NCBI RefSeq assembly: GCF_900149695.1
Contig: NZ_LT703004.1
Location: forward strand, 248,001 to 312,000
Reading direction: 5' to 3'
Length of the DNA: 64,000 bases
Source: Anderseniella sp. Alg231-50
Lineage (GTDB): Bacteria > Pseudomonadota > Alphaproteobacteria > Rhizobiales > Aestuariivirgaceae
Part shown: positions 54,833 through 64,000 of the stretch, one piece after another
Position numbering within the stretch: position 1 is the stretch's first letter
Layout: every line of letters starts with the position of its first letter
Notes under the pieces: generated by a model
Database searches by the model: none
Seen by the model: only the letters and a program-made list of their open reading frames with translations
What the model was told of the DNA's origin: nothing
Made by a program: the position numbers and the translations under genes

Positions 54833-56161
54833 ATGACCATTACTGTTCGCTTCGCGCCTTCACCCACCGGCCGCATCCATATCGGCAATGCCCGCACCGC
54901 CATTTTGAACTGGCTGTTCGCGCGCAAGGCTCAAGGCCGCTTCATACTGCGGTTTGACGACACCGACCTTGAACGCTCAACAAAGGAATTTGCCGACGGG
55001 ATCACAACCGATCTCAACTGGCTCGGCCTGACACCCGATGAGGTCTACCGGCAGTCGGAACGCTTTGCCCTGTATGACGCTGCCGCAGAGAAACTGAAAA
55101 GCGACGGCAGACTTTACGCCTGCTACGAAAGCGCAGAAGAGCTCGACTACAAGCGCAAGCGCCAACTGGCCCGGCACCAGCCGCCGATCTATGACCGAAC
55201 CGGCCTGAACCTGTCAGATGAAGACCGTGCCAAACTGGAGGCAGAAGGCGGCAAGCCCCATTGGCGGTTCAAGCTGGATCAGCGTGACATTCACTGGGAT
55301 GACCTGGTGCGCGGAGAGGTACACATCGACACCTCGTCACTGTCCGACCCGGTGCTGATCCGCGAGGACGGCAGTTACCTATACACACTGCCGTCGGTAG
55401 TGGACGATATCGACATGGGGCTGACCCATGTTATCCGCGGCGAGGACCACACCACCAACGCGGCTGTGCAGGTGGAGATTTTTGAAGCACTTGGCGCCAA
55501 GCCACCTGCTTTTGCGCATCATTCGCTGCTGGTAGGTGCAGATGGCAAGGGCCTGTCGAAACGGCTCGGATCCCTATCGGTCGCGGCCATGCGCGAGGAT
55601 GGGTTGGAAGCCATGGCTGTGGTCAGCCACGGCGCGCTGATCGGCACGTCGGAAGCCATCGAGCCTCACACCCGGATGGACACCTTGCTCGAAGCCTTCG
55701 ACCTGTCCAAGCTGTCGCGCGCACCGGGCCGGTTTGATATGATAGAACTTGAAAACCTCAACGCCCGCATCGTGCATCAACTCTCGTACAGCGATGTTCG
55801 CGAGCGCCTTGCAGACATGGGCGCAGATGGTGGTGAAGACTTCTGGCAGGCCGTGCACAGCAATCTTTCCAAGGTCCGCGACGCTGCCGAATGGCACGGG
55901 ATCGTCTGTGGCCACGTCACCGGCGAGATTGCGGACGAGGATCGCGAGTTCATCTCACAAGCCGCCGGGTTGCTGCCGGAAGAACCTTGGGACGATACAA
56001 GCTGGAAGACCTGGACCGACGCGGTCAAGCAGGCCACCGGGCGCAAGGGCAAGGGCCTGTTCATGCCGCTGCGTCTGGCGCTGACGGGTAAACCGCACGG
56101 GCCTGAACTGGCGGTCCTGCTGCCGCTCATCGGCCGGGACCGGACGCTGGCGAGACTATGA
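54833..56161 (+). CDS. gltX: Glutamate-tRNA ligase (second, GltX2-type)
   Basis: 442 residues, class I synthetase. [15 protein letters not shown] (HIGH region HIGN) and the KMSKS-like KGLSKRLGS are present. The short catalytic half and diverged C-terminal anticodon domain fit the second GluRS of alphaproteobacteria, which differ from the main one in tRNA use. It is 55 bases after the NAD-kinase-like gene, so it may be read from that operon. Confidence 0.93.
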   Translation: MTITVRFAPSPTGRIHIGNARTAILNWLFARKAQGRFILRFDDTDLERSTKEFADGITTDLNWLGLTPDEVYRQSERFALYDAAAEKLKSDGRLYACYESAEELDYKRKRQLARHQPPIYDRTGLNLSDEDRAKLEAEGGKPHWRFKLDQRDIHWDDLVRGEVHIDTSSLSDPVLIREDGSYLYTLPSVVDDIDMGLTHVIRGEDHTTNAAVQVEIFEALGAKPPAFAHHSLLVGADGKGLSKRLGSLSVAAMREDGLEAMAVVSHGALIGTSEAIEPHTRMDTLLEAFDLSKLSRAPGRFDMIELENLNARIVHQLSYSDVRERLADMGADGGEDFWQAVHSNLSKVRDAAEWHGIVCGHVTGEIADEDREFISQAAGLLPEEPWDDTSWKTWTDAVKQATGRKGKGLFMPLRLALTGKPHGPELAVLLPLIGRDRTLARL

Positions 56162-56275
56162 CCCTGTACTGCCACTGACACGCACTTGCGGCTTCGCAAG
56201 GCACGTCAGCGATGGCCGCCGGATGCAAGCTGTGTTGGAACTTTTTATGCCATCCACAGCGCTCGCCTGCCCCGG

Positions 56276-57154
56276 TCAACAGGCAATTTGGGAATGCGCA
56301 GGTGCCTGGAAAGCTTCACGAACCGCCTGTGCCATTCCAGTTTTGGTACTGCATTTGTTTTGCGTTCGCTGGCGAAGAACAATGTTCGTTCCCTGAAGGT
56401 TCGGGAAACCTTCTTCTGCGGTCAGTTCCCGGCAGTCAGGAGGAATTTGGCTCTGAGCCAGGACCGCCACGGCCATACCGGATGACACTGCTGCCTGGAG
56501 GCCGAACGTACTTCCGCTTACATAAGCGATCCGGTAATCCTTTTGTTGCTGATCGAGGCTGGCAATAGCCCAATCCCTCCACCAGCATCCGCGGTTGCAC
56601 AGTGCAACAGGCATTGGAACGCACTCGTGTTGGAAATGCCTGTCCGATGTAACCCAGACGACGGGATCGTTGAGAAGAATCTCCCCTCCAACCCTTGCCG
56701 CTTCCTCATGAACCACGACAAGATCGAGTTCGCCCTTGTCGAGTTCGGCATTCAGTTCGGATGTGGGCGCACAGCGAACGGTTACTTCAACCTGCGGATG
56801 CAGCTTGGAAAAACGGGCCAGAACACGAGGAAGGATAGTGCCTCCATACTCCTCCGGAATGCCGATCCTGACAAATCCGTCCAGCGGTTCCGACTGAAGG
56901 GAAACCGCAGCCTGGTCGAGCAGCGACAGTATGCGTCTTGCGTCCCTGACCAGCCGTTCGCCCGGAGAAGTAAGCGTGACGCCGCGGGGGCCACGTTCGA
57001 ACAATCGATCCCCGACTATGTCTTCCAGCTTCTTCATCTGAATGCTTACTGCAGACTGTGTGCGGCCGACTACTTCCGAGGCGCGGGTGAAATTCCTGGT
57101 CTCGGCAATCGCAACAAGAGTGCGCAGAAGATCACTCTCCAGGTTCGGGTTCAT
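56276..57154 (-). CDS. LysR family transcriptional regulator
   Basis: 292 residues. An N-terminal HTH (LLRTLVAIAETRNFTRASEVVGRTQSAVSIQMKKLE is its span, about 8-43) precedes a two-lobe effector domain. The ATG at 57152-57154 has GAGGA seven bases upstream. It is divergent from a DUF1127 gene over 122 bases, and direct repeats in that gap are candidate binding sites. Effector unknown. Confidence 0.9.
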   Translation of the reverse strand: MNPNLESDLLRTLVAIAETRNFTRASEVVGRTQSAVSIQMKKLEDIVGDRLFERGPRGVTLTSPGERLVRDARRILSLLDQAAVSLQSEPLDGFVRIGIPEEYGGTILPRVLARFSKLHPQVEVTVRCAPTSELNAELDKGELDLVVVHEEAARVGGEILLNDPVVWVTSDRHFQHECVPMPVALCNRGCWWRDWAIASLDQQQKDYRIAYVSGSTFGLQAAVSSGMAVAVLAQSQIPPDCRELTAEEGFPNLQGTNIVLRQRTQNKCSTKTGMAQAVREAFQAPAHSQIAC

Positions 57155-57193
57155 GACGGTATCCTCGGCAATATTAAGACATAAATTAAATGC

Positions 57194-57232
57194 ATGTCTA
57201 GCATGATAATTACTCGTTTCACGAATGTCTAG
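57194..57232. promoter_or_regulatory. Direct repeats in the lysR/DUF1127 divergent promoter
   Basis: ATGTCTAG occurs at 57194-57201 and again at 57225-57232, 31 bases apart, i.e. on the same face of the helix about three turns away. The position, 40-70 bases upstream of both start codons, suits a regulator site. Confidence 0.5.
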
Positions 57233-57276
57233 TGCAAGTCCATATTGTCTTGTATCAGAGATAAGGAGTGCAACAG

Positions 57277-57540
57277 ATGGCACACAGAACCGACGACACG
57301 TGCAATACCCGTTCAGTATCCTTGCAAGACAGTTTGCTTGGCGCAATTGGATCCTGGCTTCATGCGCGACGTGAAAAATACGCGAAAAATCGTGACATTC
57401 TGCAGATTTTGTCACACGACGCACGCCTGCTGAACGACATAGGCTTTTCACGCGAACAGCTGGTTGGAGAGCTTGGCTACGATCCCTGCGAGCTGCCCGA
57501 GCTGTTTAGCGGGGGAGGCTATCGGACGCCACGCCTGTGA
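57277..57540 (+). CDS. DUF1127 domain small protein
   Basis: 87 residues. The C-terminal half (NRDILQILSHDARLLNDIGFSREQL) is the short arginine-containing helix-turn unit of DUF1127 (YjiS-like). Small DUF1127 proteins affect RNA turnover and phosphate or carbon balance in some alphaproteobacteria. The start at 57277 has AAGGAG eight bases upstream. Probably controlled by the divergent LysR regulator. Confidence 0.82.
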   Translation: MAHRTDDTCNTRSVSLQDSLLGAIGSWLHARREKYAKNRDILQILSHDARLLNDIGFSREQLVGELGYDPCELPELFSGGGYRTPRL

Positions 57541-57609
57541 ACCGTATACAGCATAAATTCAGATCATGCTGACCCAATCTATCGCTCCCTTTCAAAGAGG
57601 AAGTCAATC

Positions 57610-57837
57610 ATGTCCATAAAACATGACACCCGATCCCGGACAAACACCTTGCTGGTCGCAACGGGCATCGTGCTTCTGGCTGTCTTTTCACTACAGTCCC
57701 AGGACGTCCCGGTACGATACGACGTGACGAACACGCCAGATGCCGGGCCTGCCCGGGACGAGTTACCAGGAACGAGCGGCAGCATTCCTTCCGGACATCC
57801 CGTTCCGCCCGCTTTGCAAAAAAGGTTCCTGAGGTGA
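57610..57837 (+). CDS. Small single-pass membrane protein, unknown
   Basis: 75 residues: a basic N-terminus, one hydrophobic segment (about 13-29), and a Pro/Gly-rich outer part. No known family. GAGGA lies eight bases before the ATG, which supports translation. It lies 69 bases after the DUF1127 gene and may be co-transcribed. Confidence 0.5.
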   Translation: MSIKHDTRSRTNTLLVATGIVLLAVFSLQSQDVPVRYDVTNTPDAGPARDELPGTSGSIPSGHPVPPALQKRFLR

Positions 57838-58047
57838 CGCCCGCAACGGTTGAGCTGGCCGTTCGGCAGATGTGATGGCCCCAACGCGCGCGGGAAACCA
57901 AATGGACCGGGCCGGCCTCATTTCATCATTGGCCTCCGGTCAACGATGAACCGCCAAGTGCCGGCAATGGTCAAATGACTGCTGACACTATGTTGTCAGC
58001 ACAGGCATGCTACGCTTTTTTTCAAGTTGCATGACTCGCGAGTGGCT

Positions 58048-58932
58048 ATGTCAGACCATGATACCAGCGCACAAGACCAGATATTGGGAATTGCCCTGGT
58101 GCTGGCATCAACAGTGGTGTTCAGCCTGTCGGGAGTGCTGACCAAGGCAATCGTGAGCGATACCTGGACGATCGCCTGCTGGCGCGGATTGTTCGGCGCG
58201 GTTTTGATTGCAGCGTATGTTGTCTGGCAAAGACCAAAAGGCCATGGGTCGACTAGTCTGCGGCTGGGCTGGCGCGGGTGGCTCCTGGCCAGTGTCGGAA
58301 GCCTTGCAAGCCTGGCCTTCATCGCTGCGTTCAAGATGACTTATGTTGCCAATGTAGCGATCATCTATGCGACGGTTCCGTTCGCGGCAGCTTTTCTGGA
58401 ATGGGCATTGATGCGCCAGAAGGTGCGTCACCCGACGATGGTTGCAGCCGCAATCTGTGTTGCAGGCGTAGTGGTCATGGTCGGAACGGGTGTTGGATCG
58501 GTCAATCTGCTTGGCGATTTTGTCGCCGTGCTGATGATGCTGGGAAATGCCCTCTACATGGTTCTCATCCGGGTGTTCAGCAAAACACCGGTTGTTCTGG
58601 CCGGAGCGGCATCGGCGTTGCAGCTGTTTGTCATTGGCTGGATCTTCACCGATCCGCTCGATGTAAGCCTGCATGATGGCCTGCTTCTCATCCTTTTCGG
58701 GGTCTGCTTTGCCATTGCCGTCATCTTGTGGACGGAGGGAACCAAACTGATCACTGCCGCGGAATCCGGTCTGCTGGGGTCGGCGGAAGTGCCGCTGGCC
58801 ATTTTAATGGCATGGATATTTCTGGCAGAAATTCCACCGCTGGCAAGCTTCATCGGCGGTGTCATGGTTTTGGGTGCCATCCTCTGGCATGCCAATCGGG
58901 ACTACCGGCAAGCCAAGTCTGTTCTTCAGTGA
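58048..58932 (+). CDS. EamA family DMT transporter
   Basis: 294 residues, ten membrane helices in two EamA repeats (about 10-140 and 150-285). Family members export amino acids or metabolites. The ATG at 58048 gives MSDHDTSAQDQ; a TTG at 58027 is possible but unsupported. Convergent with a second EamA gene. Confidence 0.85.
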   Translation: MSDHDTSAQDQILGIALVLASTVVFSLSGVLTKAIVSDTWTIACWRGLFGAVLIAAYVVWQRPKGHGSTSLRLGWRGWLLASVGSLASLAFIAAFKMTYVANVAIIYATVPFAAAFLEWALMRQKVRHPTMVAAAICVAGVVVMVGTGVGSVNLLGDFVAVLMMLGNALYMVLIRVFSKTPVVLAGAASALQLFVIGWIFTDPLDVSLHDGLLLILFGVCFAIAVILWTEGTKLITAAESGLLGSAEVPLAILMAWIFLAEIPPLASFIGGVMVLGAILWHANRDYRQAKSVLQ

Positions 58933-59044
58933 GAGACCACAAAACAACCATTCGCTGTATTGCAGAAAGCGTTCAAGCCAGGCTCGAAACTGCCGTTCGC
59001 GGCGATTGGAAACAAGACCCGGTCTTTCAATGGACCGACCAAGA

Positions 59045-59965
59045 TCAGCCTCTCAACTTGGGCAATATCAGCACCATGAAGATTGCCAAGCAGACCAGCA
59101 CAAGTGCCGTTGTCTCACGCCAACCCACCGGCTCACCGAGCAGCAGCAGACTGGAACAAACGCCAACCACCGGAACCGCCAGCACACCGATTGCGGCATA
59201 AACAGCTGGAAACATGCTGACGATCTTGAAGTAGGCCCACTGGCAGAACACCATGGGGAAAATCAGAACATAGGCAAACGCAATGATCGCCGGAGTGCTC
59301 AAGACAGCCAGGTCCGGCAGTGGCTCAAGCACCAGGGCCCCGATACCGACCGGTATCGACGCCAACAGCAACTGCCAGCCGATGATGGTGGCAACGGGGG
59401 TCTGCCAGTTGAACCGTTTGAACAGGACCGTGCCGAACCCCCATGACACTGCGGCGCCCAGCATCATCAATGCCCCAACGGGCGCCGCCCCCAGCACCGA
59501 CATGTCATGGCCGATCAAAATACCAAGGCCCGCCATGCCCAGGCCGAGGCCGGCAAATACGGGAAGTGACACGCGATCTCTCAGGACGGGAATGGCAAAC
59601 AGAGCTGCCCAGACCGGCATGGTGAAGGCGATGATGGATGCCCTGCCCGCCGGCACCAGGGTCAGCCCGTAGGCGGAAAACAAATGCCAACCGACCATGT
59701 TGAACACACCGCACAGCATCAGTGGCCAAAGATCAATTGTTGGTACGCGCAAACGGTTACCGGACAGGCCCGATATGGCAAGCAAGGCACTGCCGCCCAC
59801 GGCAAGGCAGATAGTGCGAAACCACCACGGGCTGACTTCGCCGAGCACGATTTTCATACCCGGCCAGTTAACGCCCCAGAACAGGGTAACTGCCGCCAGC
59901 AGAGCAAACCCGGCAACGGGCATTCCTGCCGGCGACGGGTGCCGGGAAGCAGATGCGTCAGGCAA
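59045..59965 (-). CDS. EamA family DMT transporter
   Basis: 306 residues, ten membrane helices in two EamA repeats (about 17-145 and 160-300). It overlaps the end of the upstream GST gene by eight bases, so the two are co-expressed. Not a recent duplicate of the neighbour at 58048: helix sequences differ throughout. Substrate unknown. Confidence 0.87.
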   Translation of the reverse strand: MPDASASRHPSPAGMPVAGFALLAAVTLFWGVNWPGMKIVLGEVSPWWFRTICLAVGGSALLAISGLSGNRLRVPTIDLWPLMLCGVFNMVGWHLFSAYGLTLVPAGRASIIAFTMPVWAALFAIPVLRDRVSLPVFAGLGLGMAGLGILIGHDMSVLGAAPVGALMMLGAAVSWGFGTVLFKRFNWQTPVATIIGWQLLLASIPVGIGALVLEPLPDLAVLSTPAIIAFAYVLIFPMVFCQWAYFKIVSMFPAVYAAIGVLAVPVVGVCSSLLLLGEPVGWRETTALVLVCLAIFMVLILPKLRG

Positions 59966-60590
59966 CCTGCGGAATCTCGCGGTCAGGGTTCGGTACCTTG
60001 AAACCTGCCTGAACTGCCGGACGCGCAGCGATTGCCTGGTACCAGCGCTTGACGTTGGCGAACTCGTTCAGGTCGATGCGTTGCCATTCAAACCGTGAAG
60101 CCCACGGCCAGATGGCCATGTCGGCGATCGAATAGTCGCCTGCCACGTAGTCTTCTTCTGCCAGCCTGCGGTCAAGTACGCCATAGAGCCGTTTGCATTC
60201 CGCGGCGTAGCGGTCTTCGGCGTATTCAGCCTTGCCCGGATTGAAGTGCAGGAAGTGATGGGCCTGGCCGAGCATCGGTCCAAAACCGCCCATCTGCCAC
60301 ATCAGCCATTCCATGGCCTGCCAGTGACGAGGCCCGTCGGCAGCGAGGAACTTGCCTGTTTTCTGGGCCAGATACAAAAGAATTGCGCCGGACTCGAACA
60401 CCGTCTGGCCATTGTCATTGTCATGGATCGCCGGGATCTTGTTGTTAGGTGAAATTTTCAGAAAGTGCGGCTGAAACTGGTCATCCTTCATGATGTTGAT
60501 CGGATGAGTGGTGTATTCCAGCCCGAACTCCTCAAGCGCGATGGAGGCCTTGTAGCCGTTGGGAGTGCTCCAGGTATAAAGATCAATCAT
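59958..60590 (-). CDS. Glutathione S-transferase family protein (YfcG/Nu-like)
   Basis: 210 residues. N-terminal thioredoxin-like domain with TWSTPNGYKASIALEE (Ser/Thr-Pro-Asn in place of a catalytic Tyr, as in YfcG-type GSTs), NNKIPAI and FESGAILLYLA, then the helical domain. YfcG-type proteins are disulfide-bond reductases. Translationally coupled to an EamA exporter gene. Confidence 0.88.
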   Translation of the reverse strand: MIDLYTWSTPNGYKASIALEEFGLEYTTHPINIMKDDQFQPHFLKISPNNKIPAIHDNDNGQTVFESGAILLYLAQKTGKFLAADGPRHWQAMEWLMWQMGGFGPMLGQAHHFLHFNPGKAEYAEDRYAAECKRLYGVLDRRLAEEDYVAGDYSIADMAIWPWASRFEWQRIDLNEFANVKRWYQAIAARPAVQAGFKVPNPDREIPQVA

Positions 60591-60646
60591 TTTAGTCGTA
60601 GTCTCCTTGGGGGGTCAAAAGAGTAATGAGGTTCGGTGAGACCGGT

Positions 60647-61450
60647 TCACGCCAGTGTCAGCCGGCTTGCCGCTGCTTCGAGATCGAGAATGACGTTGTA
60701 ATGGGCCGGATCGGGAAATGTAATGCCTGACAACAGCAATTCTGCGCGAACGTCACTTAAGGCCGGATCGGCCATCGCCTGGCGCAGGGCTGTCCGCAGT
60801 CGCTCAACCGTTTCGGCGTTTGCCGTCAAGGACGTTATGTAGGGAAGCCCGGGAACTTTGGGGCTCTGTCCCAGCACCCTGACACGCGACACAAGCTCCG
60901 GCTCAATCCTCGACAACAGGGCAAACGTCACTGCGTCAATGCAGGCAACATCCGCCTTGCCGTCAGCGACTGATTGCAGCGAGCGGCGATGGCCACCGGA
61001 ACGCGACAGCGACCTGAAGAACGGATCAGCCTGATCGTGTTGACTAGCGGCTGCCGCACGCAATGCCAGCAGGCCGGACATGCTGTCATCGGTATTGTAG
61101 ACCGCCCGCGCACTTCTGCAGTCTGCCAGGGAGAACAGGTTCGATGACCCCGGCACCACGATCACCGATGAATAGAACCCGTCCCGGTCACATCCCTTGC
61201 AGGCATAAACCGGCAAGCCCAGCAGCCGCACCTTGCCGTTCAACTGGTGAGTGAGCGGGTAACCGCAGGTTTGCGAGAACAAGAGATTGGGCGAACACCA
61301 GTGCCGCTCAAGATCATCCGGCACCGCGCAGACTTCCGGCACATCAGCAATTCCCTGGCGCTGCATGTGAGCTGCAAGGCCGGCCCACCAGGCGCCGGTT
61401 GCCGAGGCAAGTTCCGGTAAATCATACATGGGCAGCGAGGCAAAATTCAT
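60647..61450 (-). CDS. PhnD/SsuA-like substrate-binding fold protein without signal peptide
   Basis: 267 residues. The type II periplasmic binding fold is suggested by FYSSVIVVPGSSN, the GGHRRSLQSVADGKADVACIDAVTFALL segment (PhnD hallmark) and LPYITSLTANAETVERLRTAL. I see no signal peptide, so it probably stays in the cytoplasm or needs another start. No matching ABC genes are adjacent. Role unknown. It lies 56 bases upstream of the GST gene. Confidence 0.75.
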   Translation of the reverse strand: MNFASLPMYDLPELASATGAWWAGLAAHMQRQGIADVPEVCAVPDDLERHWCSPNLLFSQTCGYPLTHQLNGKVRLLGLPVYACKGCDRDGFYSSVIVVPGSSNLFSLADCRSARAVYNTDDSMSGLLALRAAAASQHDQADPFFRSLSRSGGHRRSLQSVADGKADVACIDAVTFALLSRIEPELVSRVRVLGQSPKVPGLPYITSLTANAETVERLRTALRQAMADPALSDVRAELLLSGITFPDPAHYNVILDLEAAASRLTLA

Positions 61451-61763
61451 CGCGCGACGGTAATCCTTGCTGACAGGCAGGAAGACAAGTTCAGTGTTCT
61501 AACAGTAAATTTACAAACCCACAAAGCTCGCCCGCAGTTTTCCCGGTGCATGGCACAAGGGTGACCGGAATGACTTGCAGTTGATGAAATACGCGTTAAG
61601 GTTGATGGAGATTTCGGCGCTTGATGGTAATTAAGTGTCTCTTTACAGCAATACCGGCACGCCCGGCGTGCTGTTACGGTTGGGATTACAATGCTGTTCT
61701 ACAGCATCCGGGGAACTGAAAGACGCTTGTAAACAGCGCTTAACAGGGTGGGAAGACAGACAC
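61451..61763. other. Promoter region of the peptide-type ABC transporter
   Basis: 313 bases between the PhnD-like gene and the permease gene. It should hold both divergent promoters. A short inverted repeat (GCCGGCACGCCCGGCGTGC-like) lies around 61668-61686... I see no signal-peptide gene, i.e. no solute-binding protein directly upstream. Confidence 0.4.
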
Positions 61764-62705
61764 ATGCTGCAATTGGCTGGCAAGCGATTGTTACAGATGG
61801 CATTGATAATGCTGACTGTATCACTCCTACTGTTTTTGGCGTTTGAAGCGGATAAATACAGCCTGGCAGGCAAAGTGCTCGGCCAGTACTCCACGGAAGA
61901 CCAGCGGCTGCTGTGGCTGGAGCAGAACGGTTACAATGCACCGTTTGCGCAACGCTATGTCACCTGGGTGTTCAATGCTGCGCGCGGCGACTTTGGCGAG
62001 TCGGTTCAGTTCGCCACACCGGTTTCCAAACTGCTCAAGGACCACCTGCTAAATACTGCGGTTCTGGGCGGCTTGGTCTTTGCAATAACGGTTTCAATTG
62101 CCCTGGTGCTTGGCGTGCTGTCTGGCATTGCAGAAGGGTCTCCGCGCGATCGCGGCATCACGGTTCTGGCGGTGATCACCACATCTATTCCGGAATTTGC
62201 GTCCGCAACCATCCTTGTCGCCATATTCGTTTTCTGGCTGGACTTGCTGCCGGGGACATCTCCGTTCAGTAACGGGCTGACATGGACTGACGCCAACCAG
62301 CTGGTGCTGCCGGTGATGGTGCTGGTGATCTACAATTTCGGGTATTACACCCGCATGACACGCGCTTCGATGGCCGAGGTCATGACATCGCAGTATGTGC
62401 GAACCGCCATCCTCAAGGGACTTCCCTACAAACGGGTCATCCTGCGGCACGGTTTGCGCAATGCGCTGATCGCGCCGTTTACCGTCATGATCCTGCAGCT
62501 CAACTACCTGCTGTCGGGCGTTATCGTGACCGAGGTGTTCTTCTCCTACAAGGGCTTTGGCAAGCTGCTCTACGAGGCCGCCCTGTTCGGCGACATCTTC
62601 GTCATTGAGGCCTGCGCAATGGTGGCCGTGTTCATCGCGGTGTTTTCCCAGTTTGTATCCGACATCGGATACACGCTTCTCAACCCACGAATCCGGTTCA
62701 GCTGA
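61764..62705 (+). CDS. ABC transporter permease, peptide/nickel (DppB/OppB) family
   Basis: 313 residues, about six membrane helices. The inner-membrane loop with the EAA motif (YVRTAILKGLPYKRVILRHGLRNALI) contacts the ATPase. The start at 61764 gives MLQLAGKRLLQM, the usual DppB beginning; upstream in-frame residues are polar and unlike the family. First gene of an operon with a second permease and ATPases. Confidence 0.9.
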   Translation: MLQLAGKRLLQMALIMLTVSLLLFLAFEADKYSLAGKVLGQYSTEDQRLLWLEQNGYNAPFAQRYVTWVFNAARGDFGESVQFATPVSKLLKDHLLNTAVLGGLVFAITVSIALVLGVLSGIAEGSPRDRGITVLAVITTSIPEFASATILVAIFVFWLDLLPGTSPFSNGLTWTDANQLVLPVMVLVIYNFGYYTRMTRASMAEVMTSQYVRTAILKGLPYKRVILRHGLRNALIAPFTVMILQLNYLLSGVIVTEVFFSYKGFGKLLYEAALFGDIFVIEACAMVAVFIAVFSQFVSDIGYTLLNPRIRFS

Positions 62706-62717
62706 GGAAACAGGTCC

Positions 62718-63674
62718 ATGACAGATACAACAGCTGAACAAACCAACACCCCGGGCTCCTCGTCAGGATGGGGGCGTTTCTTGAAAGCATTTGGCCTGCT
62801 GCGCGAAAGCTGGGTCGGCATGATCGGGCTGTTCCTGGTGTCATTCTGGGTGCTGGTCGCGATTTTCGTTGACCTGCTGCCATTGCAGGACCCGCTGGCC
62901 CAGACCCGCGGCGCCATCAACCTGGCCATGCTGACTGAAGACAAGACCGGCGTGATGCACTGGATGGGCACCGATGATCGCGGCCGCGACCTGCTGGCGC
63001 GCCTGCTGCACGGCTCCCGGGTTGTGTTGTTCTGGTCGACGCTGGCGACAATAGTGGCCTATTCGGTCGGCATGATCATGGGGGTTACTGCCGGGTACCG
63101 CGGTGGCTGGTGGGACGAAATCATTTCGTTCATCGGCAATGTCCTGTTGTCGTTCCCGCAAATCGTTCTGCTGCTGGTGATCCTGACCGCATTCGGTCCG
63201 AATTCGAATATCGGCGTCTGGATGAACACGGCACTTGGGCTGGACAAGACAATCGTGTCCGGCGCCCTGATCATTGTCGCCATCACCTTTTCAACGGCAC
63301 CGCAGGTCGCGCGTATCGTGCGCGGCATCGTGCTCGACCTGAAAACCCGTGACTACATTGCAGCCGCTGAAGTGCGCGGCGAAGGTCCGTTATGGATCAT
63401 GCTGGTTGAACTTCTGCCGAATGCGCGCGGGCCGCTGATTGTGGACGCCTGCCTGCGCCTGGGCTACGTGATTATCACCATCGCCCTGCTCGGCTTCCTG
63501 TCGCTCGGCCTGCCGCCCCCGGATCCGGACTGGGGCAAGATGATCTCCGACGGGCGCCAGTGGGGCTATAATGGCCTGAACATGATGCTGTGGCCTGCCC
63601 TTGCGATCTCTTCGCTGGTACTGGGTTTGAACCTGCTGGCCGATGGCCTGCGTGAAATTTCGCTGAGGGATTGA
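62718..63674 (+). CDS. ABC transporter permease, peptide/nickel (DppC/OppC) family
   Basis: 318 residues with a cytoplasmic N-terminus and about six helices. GTDDRGRDLLARLLHGSRV (about 88-106) and the EAA loop (YIAAAEVRGEGPLWIMLVELLPNA) are typical of DppC. Pairs with the permease encoded 12 bases upstream. Confidence 0.92.
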   Translation: MTDTTAEQTNTPGSSSGWGRFLKAFGLLRESWVGMIGLFLVSFWVLVAIFVDLLPLQDPLAQTRGAINLAMLTEDKTGVMHWMGTDDRGRDLLARLLHGSRVVLFWSTLATIVAYSVGMIMGVTAGYRGGWWDEIISFIGNVLLSFPQIVLLLVILTAFGPNSNIGVWMNTALGLDKTIVSGALIIVAITFSTAPQVARIVRGIVLDLKTRDYIAAAEVRGEGPLWIMLVELLPNARGPLIVDACLRLGYVIITIALLGFLSLGLPPPDPDWGKMISDGRQWGYNGLNMMLWPALAISSLVLGLNLLADGLREISLRD

Positions 63675-63678
63675 TCCT

Positions 63679-64000
63679 ATGGCCGCACCGGACATGAACA
63701 CACCTGTTCTGGAATGTAACAACGTCTCGATCTCGTACTATACGAGAGCCGGTGAAATACCCGCCGTGGTGGACTTCAATATGAAAGTGATGCCAGGCGA
63801 GGCGGTCGGCATTGTGGGTGAAAGCGGCTGTGGCAAGTCCACGGTTGCCCTCGCCATCATGCAGTACATGGGAAAGAACGGCGCCATTGTCGGCGGCGAG
63901 ATCAAGTTCATGGGACGCGACATGCGCACCATGTCGGAAGAAGAGTTGCGCGATATTCGCGGGTCGCGCATTTCGATGGTCTATCAGGAGCCAATGGCAT
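63679..64000 (+). CDS. ABC transporter ATP-binding protein (DppD/OppD type), cut by the window end
   Basis: The first 107 codons are visible. Walker A GESGCGKST and the Q-loop YQEPMA are complete; the signature, Walker B and the rest lie outside. It may be a DppD or a DppD-DppF fusion. It begins four bases after the DppC stop. Confidence 0.9.
   Translation, partial: MAAPDMNTPVLECNNVSISYYTRAGEIPAVVDFNMKVMPGEAVGIVGESGCGKSTVALAIMQYMGKNGAIVGGEIKFMGRDMRTMSEEELRDIRGSRISMVYQEPMA

Overview
The window is about 64 kb of moderately GC-rich, densely packed chromosome from an alphaproteobacterium, probably in or near the Hyphomicrobiales. I base this on the block ileS-lspA-DUF3035 lipoprotein-two M16 proteases, a second glutamyl-tRNA synthetase, DUF1127 and HlyU-type small proteins, a tripartite tricarboxylate transporter (TctCBA) and GntR/FCD regulation. 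I cannot name the genus from the sequence. I found no rRNA, tRNA, insertion sequence, prophage or CRISPR array.

Layout. 1-12 kb: patatin lipase, tadA, rluB-rsmD, a BenE-type transporter, mutL, pgi, an active/inactive M16 protease pair, a DUF3035 lipoprotein and lspA. 12-23 kb: ileS, an unknown membrane protein, a DUF1989 + deiminase-like pair facing a sodium:solute symporter, hlyU-like, the operon gabD-rpiA-gor, and gph. 23.6-26.5 kb: an AT-richer patch with a c-type cytochrome, a periplasmic PQQ sugar dehydrogenase and an adhesin-E-like protein, preceded by a gene-free stretch. 26.5-34.5 kb: a glutamine amidotransferase, an MFS carrier, a DoxX-like protein, and an aromatic/beta-keto-acid cluster (pcaHG, BKACE, class III aminotransferase) running into queF. 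34.5-39.4 kb: a PLP dehydratase, a zinc metallopeptidase, panE, and a guanidino-compound pair (AGAT-like amidinotransferase with a Gdx-like guanidinium exporter).

39.5-49 kb is the most unusual part. A GntR regulator, a ThDP-dependent 2-hydroxyacyl-CoA lyase-like enzyme, a formyl-CoA:acid CoA-transferase homologue, a free-standing formyl-THF hydrolase/formyltransferase domain and a universal stress protein form one operon that ends in a hairpin terminator. Next comes tctCBA. The gntR promoter and the tctC promoter share two palindromes (TGGTATACCA and TCCACA-W-TGTGGA), so the transporter and the enzymes probably form one regulon. My reading is a pathway that imports a carboxylic acid, activates it with CoA, cleaves off formyl-CoA and passes the one-carbon unit to tetrahydrofolate or formate.

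49-57 kb: an atypical histidine kinase, nadE, and a divergent NrtR-like NUDIX regulator facing an SPFH protein + NAD-kinase-like gene pair. Their short shared promoter holds two copies of an AGTGT-N7-ACACT palindrome, so this looks like an NAD-responsive unit. After it come gltX, a LysR regulator divergent from a DUF1127 gene, two EamA exporters, a GST, a PhnD-like protein, and the start of a peptide/nickel-type ABC transporter cut by the window end.
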